Source: Rhizophlyctis rosea
Lineage: Eukaryota > Chytridiomycota > Chytridiomycetes > Rhizophlyctidales > Rhizophlyctidaceae
NCBI GenBank assembly: GCA_027596075.1
Contig: JADGJC010000348.1
Span: 7,003-40,288, forward strand
Length of the DNA: 33,286 nt
Direction of reading: 5' to 3'
Part shown: piece after piece, positions 20,131-30,046 of the stretch
How the letters are laid out: each line of letters begins with the position of its first letter
Numbering within the stretch: the stretch's first letter is position 1
Notes under the pieces: generated by a model
Told to the model about the DNA's origin: nothing
The model's input: only the letters and a program-made list of their open reading frames with translations
Database searches by the model: none
Made by a program: the position numbers and the translations under genes

Positions 20131-22326
20131 CTTGAATGGGGCTAATCGAGCGGTGCTGTGAGGGGAAATATGCGGGCTGGGATGCAGCCTGGGTGTTGGG
20201 TCGTCAAGAAAAGGTCAGAAAAATTGATGTCTACAGCTTTTCAAGGGGAATGTGGCGAACAATCTTTGCCACCCTGTACTTTTGTGCCTCCTGTGGTATT
20301 TCCGAGATGGTGGGAGAAGTGGGAGACAGTGGAGAGAGACGCTCTTTTGGACTCGGGCCCCCGCTACTATGTACTTGCAAAATCTAGACCATCGACGCAA
20401 CCGAAAAGACTAACATGACGTGAAAACTCGTCAAGATTCTGCTGATCAGTGTGCGTGGGTACCAGTGGTTTTGTGGACACTGCCCCACAAGTCTAAACAT
20501 CATCAATGTGAGGATTGACGGACTTGACTATTTTGAACAATCCGCCACCGCTCGGGATCTGAGACAGTGGCTGAAACAGTCCGGGCTGGGCGAGCCATGA
20601 TGAGCACGATAGAAAGTGTCTCGGCTGCCATGATCAACAGTACGTTGCGGAGGTTGGCAAATACTGACTTCATCATGTCCAGTAGCACACGAATTCCGGC
20701 GGATGCTTCGAACTCCTACGGAATCATCTCCAACACGCACGTCAGCGCACACGAAAGTGTTGCCTGGACCCAGTGCCTTTTCTCTGACCTCATCAAGAAG
20801 CAATGACCAGATTCATAGTACAAAATCTAGTCCATCATATCCAGCCAACGCACAAGCGTGTTCTAGACTTCATATGGGTCTTGGCACGACAGTGGTGAAT
20901 TCCGTTAGCTGCTCTTGCTCCAAGGTGGCTATCCTTCACCGTGCCCTTTATGAAACAACAATCTTTAGCTTTGTGTTGGTCAGTTGACAATTCTTGTAGA
21001 GCTGTGCCGTGATGCCGAAGCTCTGGCCAACCAAGAACCCGGCCACCACAATATGGGGACATTGGGGAGACGAATTGGTGAGTCGTTGGGATACACAACT
21101 TACACATGCCGCCGCCATCATCGAGATGGCTGACTTAACATGATTTCCCTTGCCTGTCCTGCAGCGGTATCTGCAGCGGGAGGCATGTAACTGCATATAC
21201 ATAAATACTTCTGTCCAGAGTATGTCTGAGGCCTTGGCGAAATGGGTCATCACAATGCAAATTTTACACTGGTACTTCGTACGTCACAGATAACGGTGGA
21301 GTGAAGATGGAGCACTGGAATACGGACCTTAGCTTAGTTAGCTTCCTTCCTCCTCCGGTATCGAAATGATCACGATGGAGTTCCCACGGGAATCATACGT
21401 CATTATGAAGCCTCCACCAACAGTCACGCACAACGTCTATAATGGCTTTTGTTCAACAACACGGCTCTCTTGCAGATGTAACATGCCATTCATTTACTCC
21501 ACTGTCATGTTATCACGCACATCTCATCTGTAATTACTGTACTCTGGAGACGGGGTCCCGTTCCATAAGGTTTTCTTGCCGACTCCCATTGATACAACAT
21601 CCCTTCATTTACTCCATTGTCATGCTACACCAACCTTAATGCACAAAGTGAGACAGTTGTCACATGCCTAAATAGCTGGGTTGATTTGACTGTCACGTTT
21701 TAAATTGCGATGCTGATTGGAAGAAACGCGTGTTGGTCTGCATTAGGAGGTTTATGGTAATCGCCGCATGGGTACACTTTTGCCACAGCGGCATATTAAG
21801 TCTTTGATTATCTCACTCTTGGTCCTACTATTTGCCACCTCTCACGAATCATTGGATGCACATAGTGGACGAACATCAAAGGCGGTGCCCGCCGTGTCGC
21901 GGAAAATCCAGGGATGAACATCCGCCGGCGGTGACTAACCTGTAAATCCGCAGCGGCAAACGCCTCCAAATGGAACTATCCGCAACATGACAAACAACGA
22001 GTCAAAATTTCATTCGCTGTCACCGTGCGGCGCAGTCCATTGATAGTCGGGATGCGCTGACAGTCGGCCGAGCATTATCTTTGGATCTTCTCTTTACCAA
22101 AGATCCTTCTCATGCGGTCCATCGGCATTGAAGACGTCACTCCAAGCGATGTTGAAGGAGTCCTTCACCATTTTGCTCATCATAACCACGTTGTTGGAGT
22201 CTTAGACAACGTGCGCTGTTGCTGTTGATGCAACCAGGTCCATCAGCGCTCCCGCACGAGAGTTTGAAAAGACCCAGAAACGCGTTGTCTAAGCCACAGC
22301 AGCACAGTCATGCAGTGGACGGCATA
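20131..22326. other. Long intergenic region, no firm gene
   Basis: About 2.2 kb without a convincing gene. On the minus strand, 20760-20500 reads as a membrane-like peptide (FEASAGIRVLLDMMKSVFAN, then VLLIMAAETLSIVLIMA) interrupted upstream by an in-frame TAG, and 21253-20950 holds another hydrophobic frame; these could be relics of one membrane-protein gene. A 19-bp imperfect direct repeat (CATTTACTCCA-TGTCATG) occurs at 21491 and 21606. The rest is unstructured. Confidence 0.45.
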
Positions 22327-22452
22327 CTGGGAAAATTGGAGAACAATCACATGGTGTGGTCACCTACCACCACTGCACAGTGACGCTATTTACATGGCAC
22401 AGTTTTGTTGACATGTGTTGCGCCACGAGTGATTGTTTTCCAATTTCTGCGG
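22327..22452 (+). mobile_element. MITE-like element, copy 2 (126 bp, TA flanks)
   Basis: The element starts CTGGGAAAATTGGAGAACAA and ends with the near inverse GTGATTGTTTTCCAATTTC followed by TGCGG. TA lies on both sides (22325-22326 and 22453-22454). It is the same length as the copy at 13576-13701 and in opposite orientation. The inverted ends match for most of 22 positions. It encodes nothing. Confidence 0.75.
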
Positions 22453-22711
22453 TAGTGCTGAACTGTCCCCAATCACTCATTCACAAGGCATTCACATAAG
22501 AAGGACCCACAGAATACATTCGAGAAAATGCCAAAAGAACCATCCCTGCTCCATTTCCAATCAGCCCGTTGTGATTTCAAATCTCTCATAACTAAATGTA
22601 CGATGACATATGTCAGATACCCGATCAAGGATTTTCTTTCGTACACATGATCGCGGCATTGGACAAATGCGTCAGACAACCAACGCATTACTGACATTTA
22701 CCATTTGCACC

Positions 22712-24022
22712 TCACCCCAACCTCCAATGATTCCTCGGATCGTCCTCTTTCCTCGTGCCAAAATCCCTATACGAATGGCAAGCGACTTCGTACTCGATTC
22801 CGGAAGCCGTTCTGCAAAAATGACAGGTGATATACAAATTAGCTGGTCAATGAGTGGGAGCACTGTGATGAATCAATCGACAACTCACCTGATAATGTCA
22901 TTCGGATCAGTGGAAAGACAACTCCCCGTATGCACATGGCGGAGGATGACTGGCTTTGAAGGCTGCAGGAGATGGGCATCAGATATGATGCGATGAGGAT
23001 TATTCAATCTTCCCGCGGGCAATGCAGTCAGCAGTAACAAAAGCCCATACATCAACCACAGATCCTTCCATCTCCATCCGCATATTGGCGTCCGCCCACT
23101 GCAGCTCCCTGGAACGGAATGTTATTCAGTCAACAAATCCTTCAAGGAGGGTGACAACTCCATTCAGGTGAGAACAACTATCCGACATCACCCGCTACAC
23201 ATACCAGACAGCACGATAATCAGCATCAGGTCCTAGCACAGCCGTTTGACGCTTGCCGACTTTGGATGTAAGCATGAAGGATTTAGGTTCAGAGTAAAGA
23301 TATAGCTGAAACGGGGGGGATGAACGTTCATTCAACACCATACTCAAAAGAGATCGTGGTCTCTGCACAAACATCCAACGCCACGCAACCTTCGCAACAA
23401 ACTCACCGGACATTCCCCACCGTCCCAAAGAACAAACACCCTCTCCCCATACCGCACTTTACCATCCCCCTCTCCACCCTGCTCGTGGTCCGTGCACCGT
23501 ACCAGACGGAAAGCGGTATTGGATGTGCGGGAGGTGGTTAGTGGGATGGGATTGGCGGGGAAAGAGGGTATGGGGCCGAGGATGCTGAGTGCTCCATTTG
23601 TGGATGCGTTCTGGTGTGGTCAAAGCAGCTTAATAGTGAGCAGTAGAATGAATACCAAATGCGGGCTTACCTTGATGATAGTGCCTCCGGCATGGTGCGA
23701 TTGTGATGAGGAATCAGCCTATCATTATATTTGAGAACAGCTGTTTGTCATGGCGAGATACACCCACTCCACCAACCTGTTGCGACCCATCCCTATGACG
23801 ATGACCCGCGGTGTCCTTCCTGGCTTTCTCCATGTACTCCCGCACTTGTTGCTATCAAAACATCAGTGCAAATTCCATCAGCTCAATGTCATCAAACTCC
23901 ACAATCCTAATGTTCCACACCTCCCGCAACACCGATTCCTCAATCCAATTGCCCTTCCTATGTGGCACCGTCATTGGGATTCTGGCAAGGATGTTTGGAT
24001 CGACAGTAGTGACGCCCGGCAT
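22712..24022 (-). CDS. Cilia- and flagella-associated protein 161
   Basis: Eight exons on the minus strand: 24022-23921, 23851-23777, 23718-23671, 23610-23407, 23305-23205, 23108-23051, 22962-22889 and 22811-22712, for 253 residues with every junction in frame. The match to CFAP161 runs from end to end: RKGNWIEE with QQVREYMEKARK at the N terminus, NTAFRLVRC followed by KVRYGERVFVL, PLYLYSEPKSF, the WELQWADANMRMEMEGS core, PVILRHVHTGSCLS, and GIEYEVACHSYRD with DPRNHWRLG at the C terminus. CFAP161 is a microtubule inner protein of motile cilia doublets. Its presence implies that the organism builds a motile flagellum, as zoosporic fungi do. It is somewhat shorter than the vertebrate protein (about 300), mainly through a shorter region after the first helix. 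The start is the first ATG in frame with GNWIEE. Confidence 0.88.
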
Positions 24023-24415
24023 GATAGGGTTTTTGAATTTAGTAATATGTATTTGGAAGGGAGTTTGGCAAGCGCAAAGTATTTAACACAAGAAGAAGGT
24101 TGGAACACCCACAATCCCAGATCAAGAATGTCAAGGGGCGGATCTTCCGGATGGAGCACCGCAACCACAATGAATCAGAAGCTCATTCCACACGATCATA
24201 CGTTGTTAACAACCCATCCCACCCACCCAATCACAGTAAACAAAAAAAAAGCCCTCGCTATAAAAGCGAAAGCAAGAAATTCTTATCAGCAACAAATCTT
24301 ATCATACATATATATAAAACTGGTGTACAAACTTCGTGAAGAAGCATCCAACTCTAACTTGCTACATACAATGGTTGAACTATGTCCGAACGGAGCTGTC
24401 TTATGATGCCGGGCG
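24023..24415. other. Short intergenic region between same-strand genes
   Basis: It separates the end of the F-BAR/RhoGAP gene from the start of CFAP161 (both minus), so it should contain the CFAP161 promoter. It is AT-rich with a poly-A tract near 24241 and ATACATATATATAAA near 24303; no TATA is visible close to the CFAP161 start on the minus strand. Confidence 0.5.
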
Positions 24416-27400
24416 CTAATAGGGAGGGGGTGGATCGGAGGTGCTCGGTGCAGGCGGTACTGTCACTGCAGCTGCTGATGGTGGTTCATTGGAGGTAGTA
24501 GTGGCAACCTTCCCAGCCGCTTGCGCTATCGTATTCTGCTTCCCAGTGTTTTCTCCCATCAGTTCCTCACAAACATTCTGCCCCCCATCGGCACCCTCAC
24601 TCTGATCCTTCTTCGTACCATCGGCGGCTGGCTGACTTCCCGGAACCGGGTCCGTCTCCTTTGGCACAGGTTTTCCATCCTCACCCTCCTTGAGAACATC
24701 CGGGTTCACAACCGCCAACGACGGTACATCTTGGACATCTGGGTTAACCACCGCTAATGGCGGTACCGCCTTGATCATCCCGGCTGGAACGCTGCTCGTT
24801 TCGCCCTTACTCGATATTGGAACCGATACTCCTCCTAACACTGGGCTGGGCGGCGTCTTGGGCGTCTCTCTGCCAGACAGCGGTCGCGGGCTTCTTGGTG
24901 GCTCCGCGCTCCCAGACAGCATCCCCACCATTCCTGCGCTGAGATGTTTACCCGAGTTGTCAATCGGAACGGGTGATGGTGACGATGGTGGCCGTCCTAA
25001 TGTTCGGACGCGATCAGGTAGGGAGTCGACGCGTAGCGGTATGGGTGTCGAATTGGGATGCGAGGGTTCTTGCATGACTGGCCGGGGTGGTTCTGTAGCG
25101 AAGATGCGCTCGTGATGGTTGATGAGATCCTCCAGCACCTGCAGAAGGGGTGGTCAAATCACATGGAAGTGCTATCCATTCGACAAGTCACCGCAGCAAT
25201 CGATGATACCTACCCCATCTTGCTTCATAAACTCAAACTGTGACAAATCCTGTTTCGGCTCCTGTTCCTTGTTTTTCCAAAACGGCAAAGCTTTTTCGGG
25301 TGCTGTTTCAGTTTCAGGCGGCGGTTGGAAGATGAACGAGCTGAAGATGAGGGCTATATTTTGCACTGTCATCTTGTTCTTGGCAGAATGGGAAGTTACT
25401 CTGATTCACATGGTCAGCTGGGAAGCATTGCAATATTTCAAAAGTTCGCACGCACAAGGCCAAGTGCTCCACCAAAAACTTCAGCACATTTTGATGACTT
25501 CTCGTCAACGACTTTATCCGCGTTCGTAGTCGTAGAATGCGCTCCTGCTCCGATTGTATGTCTATTGAATATGAATCGTGAATAAATGGGACAAAAAATG
25601 TAACGACTAGTCAATACTCACGACTGTGCTCAGCCCGATCTTTGGGTTGGAATGGGAAGAGGGGTATCGGCAGTGTGCGAAGATATAGCTTTACGAGTGC
25701 CGCGATGACATGAAGGTCCCAGCGATCATCTAATAGATCAACCTGGTTCACGTCCTTTTCCAGCTGCTGCTTGAGCTCCACGACATCTGTATGCTTTCCG
25801 GACACTCGGTAGATACCCTCCTTATCAAGACCTATGATGCCGTTTTGAGCATTGATGTCACTCCAAAGACTTCGAAATATACTCACCTCTTGCTTCAATT
25901 GCTTTGATGCATTTATAGAACGCGGCTGGAATGGCTTCACCCGCTCTATCGCGCAGTGTAACATCCAGTGGAACTCCAAACACCATATCTAGACCAATCC
26001 ATTGCAGGTTAGCACCACTTCCCATCCGCAATCGGTAAAAGAGTAGTAACCAACCCTTCGCTAGACCATGCACGTAATTTTCATATGGCACTGGTAAATG
26101 CTGCGCCCATATTACTTGAAACTCTGCAGCAACTACGGATAGATCGATGTCTGGATTTATTCCGTCCACGAAGGGTTTGATATTGCCAGTCACCTGTCAA
26201 GCTCATTGCATGAGATATTCGAGCGATGCAGATGCACCTGAAATAGTTTTTTTTACCTCAGTTCTAACTTTGCTCAAATTCGCTTCGGCTTCGCGATATT
26301 TCAGGAAAGAGGATTTGGTGATATTGATGCGATCACGTTCGGTATGTTGGCAGACCTACACCCGTTTAGTATTTTAAGCTTTATACGATGTTGATGCAAA
26401 GTTCCCTTACTTGAAAAGCTCGATCGCGCATTAGTAGTAGGCGGTACCGTGCCTCCTCCAGCTCTTGGATGCCCTTCCGGTAAGCTTGCTCTGTTCAAGG
26501 GATGTCATTTCATTGCGTTTTGCGAGCATCCACCTCAATGTTTCAATTACCAGCGCCAGCCATGTCCTTCTGCAATTTCATATTCTGGATGTCACGAGTG
26601 TCAGGAATGATGCCATGACTATGCACATGAGCCGGCGATTCTCACCTTTTGAGATGGTGGCCCATCATCTTTGTCTTTATCAGCATTCTGCAGTTCTTTG
26701 CTTCGTTTGAAGTAGGTGCTTTTCAACTATATACTATCGATCAGATTCGCCAAGGTCATGTGCCAGGTTTGAGATACTTATTCCCACCTTAGGTACTGTT
26801 GCTTGCTTGAGTTCGTAGTAGTCCTTCTGCTCTCTTCGTACAGCTGACCGAAGATTTTGCAATGTTTCAGACTGCGTTTTCTACTCATAGCAGTCAATGC
26901 GAGAGCGAATGCAGGATCATAATGCAAGTGTTCGAACCTTCGCCGGTATCAACCCCGCCAGAATTCCATCCATGACATCCGCCAATTTCGCGTGTTCCAC
27001 CGCAAGCGAATGTGTGATTTGGTTAATGCCCATCCACGCGCGAGAAACTGTCAAACTCTTATTTCTGACAAAGAGTTTAGGGATGAGCCGTGAGATCGAG
27101 GATCATAGTTGCTTTACGCACCCAGAAGACGCATAAGGCGCGATTGGCACCACCAACTTTTCTAGTGCGGTGTGATATGCTTGTTCAATCTTTTTTCTGC
27201 ATGTCGCGTTAGAAGGCAGACTGTACCATTATCAGCATGCATGCGCACTCGAACCTTTCATGAAAATATGCAATGACTTGATTCAACATACTCTCTCCTT
27301 GGCCGACAAATGTATGGAAATATCGGTATGCTTCGTCGGCCTGGAGGACAAGATGAATGGTTCCGCTTTTTACCGCTGATACAGTACAGATTATCCCCTC

Positions 27401-27465
27401 ACCCCAAAGTCGGGGCCCACTTGAGGCGAGCCTCCTCTCGCAATCGTTTGTGACATGGCTGACAT
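24416..27465 (-). CDS. F-BAR and RhoGAP domain protein (Rgd1-like)
   Basis: Fifteen exons: 27465-27403, 27340-27255, 27196-27122, 27064-26938, 26880-26788, 26726-26646, 26584-26551, 26490-26411, 26355-26257, 26193-26055, 25988-25887, 25831-25622, 25561-25456, 25400-25214 and 25138-24416, for 734 residues in one frame. Residues about 22-240 form an F-BAR coiled coil (LNQVIAYFHERKKIEQAYHT, SRAWMGINQITHSLAVEHAK, REQKDYYELKQATVPK, YFKRSKELQN). Residues about 300-490 are a RhoGAP domain: FGVPLDV, GLDKEGIYRVSG with the catalytic arginine finger at Arg335, LVKLYLRTLPIPLF, VLKFLVEHLALV and KNKMTVQNIALIFSSF. The last 240 residues are disordered and Pro/Ser-rich, with a duplicated LAVVNPDV segment, and end in PPPPY, a WW-domain ligand. 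Proteins of this plan bend or sense membrane at sites of polar growth and stimulate GTP hydrolysis by Rho GTPases. The GAP active site is intact. The exact Rho target is not visible. Confidence 0.94.
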
Positions 27466-28685
27466 GTTGAGACTTTGTAGTGTGGATGAGAATTCCTTAT
27501 GCGTGCGAAATGTAAATAAACAAAGCGCACCCCGAATTGACCACAGGGTCTCCAACGCAAGGGCAGACTAGATGGACCCAAAGAAGAGTTCCTGCTGAGT
27601 GGAGAGTATGGGTCTCAACACTTTGTGCCGAGTATTGTAGAGGGTCTCGACTGATACGAGGTTTCGTGGGAAGATGCTGTTACTCTTCAGTGGGACTGAC
27701 AAGGAGGGAAGGAAGCCGCGAGTGTTGAGGACCGACGAAACGACACCCAAACCGCGCACCACGTCCGCCGTCCGGTGCTCACCGTCGCACCTATGTTACA
27801 CAGGTACTTAACACTGTACTCCCAGCAGGACCCGTGGTATGAGTGAGACATCGTCATACAATGTGATACAGCCTGACTGGATTCCTCCAATTTTATTGTT
27901 CCTCCTCATGGCCGCAAGGAAGGTTTCACTGCATTTGTGATTGCGGGGTTCCAATCCTTCCAGGTGTGGGGTGGTAACACTCTCCATTTTTGATAACTTT
28001 TCACTATGTGAACACATTGGTCCATCGATGGCGTCGATCAATGCTCACGCCAAATGTCGGCGCATCCATTCTGCCTAAAAACAAATCCTAATGACACTTT
28101 TGTACTCATCAACTTCGCACTGCCACTGGAAAGCTGGAAAGACATCAGAAACCTCCGGTCACAAGAATTGCGTTCCCCTCAATTTCATGTTCATGCAATT
28201 TCATCAGCATCACGGTTTTTTGAACAAACTTCCAGAGTGCGAGACTCTGTGGGAATTAGGCTAAAAGTGCTCAACAATACCTACACTTCGACGCACTCTG
28301 ATTCCTGAAGCAGCATGCAGCGGCACGCGGTCGAGCATGTGTGGTGTTCTATTACCACTCCACCATGAGGCAGGCCAAAGCTCCATCATTCACACCACCT
28401 TTGCATGAAGTAAACATTTGCTGCCTCACTACGCGTGGCAGATATGGGTGAAATTGGAAACATTTCTCGTCATCCACTCATAAACACAATAGAATGCAGA
28501 ACCAACACACGCTTCAATTTCATGGAGCGGGCGTTTGACGTTTGAGTTGTGATGACTAAGCGTCAATAACGCCGAATTTGGTCAAATTTGTTGGGAACCT
28601 TGAATGGTCGTCTTGGAGAATGTAAATCTTTCAACTGACATATAACTTCGGAAAACAACAAATCAACCAAGACTCACTCTTCCTA
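27466..28685. other. Divergent intergenic region, F-BAR/RhoGAP and folate synthase genes
   Basis: About 1.2 kb that must hold both promoters. No conserved coding sequence is seen on either strand. TTTCAACTGACATATAACTTC about 50 bp before 28686 may include a weak TATA-like element for the folate gene, followed by an AC-rich leader. Confidence 0.5.
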
Positions 28686-29948
28686 ATGTCAGTCAAACTT
28701 GGACTCGAAAATATTGGTCACCTCTTATCCGCCATCAACAACCCTCACCACGGCCTGAAAGTCATCCACGTAGCCGGAACGAACGGAAAAGGCTCCATCT
28801 GTGCAGCGCTCTCTTCAATTCTAACTCTTTCTGGTTACAAGACCGGCCGCTTCAACAGCCCCCATCTACTCCACCCCTCAGACGCCATCCGCATAAACGA
28901 CAAACCAGTCCAACATCACGAATACGCCTCGACGATCTCCAAAATCCTCACCACCTCAGCCTCCAAAAACCTCACCCCAACGCCCTTCGAAACCCAAACC
29001 GCCGCCGCACTTCACCTCTTCCGCGAAAACAATGTCGATATCGCTGTGCTAGAAGTGGGGTTGGGCGGTCGATTAGATGCGACAAACATCTGCGACCCAC
29101 CTCTAGCGTGTGTATTCGCATCCATTGGTTTGGACCACGTGGAGTTTCTGGGGGACACCATCCCGAAGATCGCACGTGAGAAAGCCGGCATAATCAAACC
29201 TGGTGCCAGCGTGGTTATCGCTCCCCAAGCCAACCCGGAAGCTGCTGAAGTCATCCTCTCAGTTGCTCACGACAAGAGATGTGATGCGGTGGTGGTTCAA
29301 CCTGCTGTGTATGACGCGCAGGACCCACGGTACGCAATCATGGAGTATGAAGGGCGCGAACTACGGTTCCCTATGCCTCTGTTGGGAGATTTTCAGCTTG
29401 GAAATATGGCGGCAGCAATCAAGACCTTGGAAATACTTCAAGGGAAGGGTTTTGCGGTATCGGATGATCAAATCATCCAAGGTTTGCAGCAACTGCGCTG
29501 GCCTGGCCGTTTGGAATGGATTGATGTGCTAGATTTGGGCAAGATCTTGGTGGATGGCGCTCATAACGCGGCAGCGGCAAAGGAACTGGGTCGTTTCGTG
29601 TGTGCGCAACGGGTCACCAAGTCCAGCCGGGTTGCGTGGGTTGTGGGGATGACAAAGGGGAAGGACGCGGTTGGGCTATTCAATCAGCTGTTGAAGGAGG
29701 GAGACGTCATTCACACGGTCCCATTCACACAACCAGATCAAATGCCTTGGATCCATTCTGCTGAAGCCGAGACCTTACGAAGCAGTGCGCAGAAAGTGCT
29801 GCCGAGTGTTGGGGTGCGGCAATGGGTGGGCATCCAGCAGGCTTTAGCTGGAATCAAGGAAGATAGGGACCGCGCCCCATTAGTTGTAATTTGCGGATCC
29901 TTGTATTTAGTGGCTGATCTGTACCGGTTGTTGGGAAGGGAGCCGTAG
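28686..29948 (+). CDS. Dihydrofolate synthase / folylpolyglutamate synthase family
   Basis: One uninterrupted frame of 420 codons. The Mur-ligase-like fold is complete: P-loop GTNGKGS at residues 31-37 with FNSPHLLHPSDAIRIN after it, PTPFETQTAAALHLF, VLEVGLGGRLDATN, IGLDHVEFLGDTIPKIAREK with the carbamylated-lysine region KAGIIKPG, and the C-terminal substrate motif VDGAHNAAAA. The enzyme joins glutamate to dihydropteroate or to folates, using ATP. The length fits fungal Fol3 (dihydrofolate synthase, about 430) better than the longer mitochondrial/cytosolic polyglutamate synthase Met7, and there is no targeting peptide; the two activities cannot be separated by eye. The ATG at 28686 gives MSVKLGLENI, the normal N terminus. 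Its 3' end faces SMYD4 with only 98 bp between stop codons. It is intronless, unlike most neighbours. Confidence 0.94.
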   Translation: MSVKLGLENIGHLLSAINNPHHGLKVIHVAGTNGKGSICAALSSILTLSGYKTGRFNSPHLLHPSDAIRINDKPVQHHEYASTISKILTTSASKNLTPTPFETQTAAALHLFRENNVDIAVLEVGLGGRLDATNICDPPLACVFASIGLDHVEFLGDTIPKIAREKAGIIKPGASVVIAPQANPEAAEVILSVAHDKRCDAVVVQPAVYDAQDPRYAIMEYEGRELRFPMPLLGDFQLGNMAAAIKTLEILQGKGFAVSDDQIIQGLQQLRWPGRLEWIDVLDLGKILVDGAHNAAAAKELGRFVCAQRVTKSSRVAWVVGMTKGKDAVGLFNQLLKEGDVIHTVPFTQPDQMPWIHSAEAETLRSSAQKVLPSVGVRQWVGIQQALAGIKEDRDRAPLVVICGSLYLVADLYRLLGREP

Positions 29949-30046
29949 ACAGCCATGGTTAGTAATATGTTAGGGCTGATTTCACTCCCATTCGACAATG
30001 CCAAATTGTAAGGCCGAATGTAAAACTGCTACTCCGGGGACTGCAG

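Noticed and set aside
20500..21253. Hydrophobic minus-strand frames suggesting a membrane-protein gene
   Set aside because: The pieces are separated by in-frame stops and I found no splice path joining them. No family is recognisable, so it is noted only as a possible relic.
28420..28470. Possible third MITE copy (AAATTGGAAACA)
   Set aside because: Only about 12 bases match the element end; there is no second end at 126 bp and no TA at the boundary.
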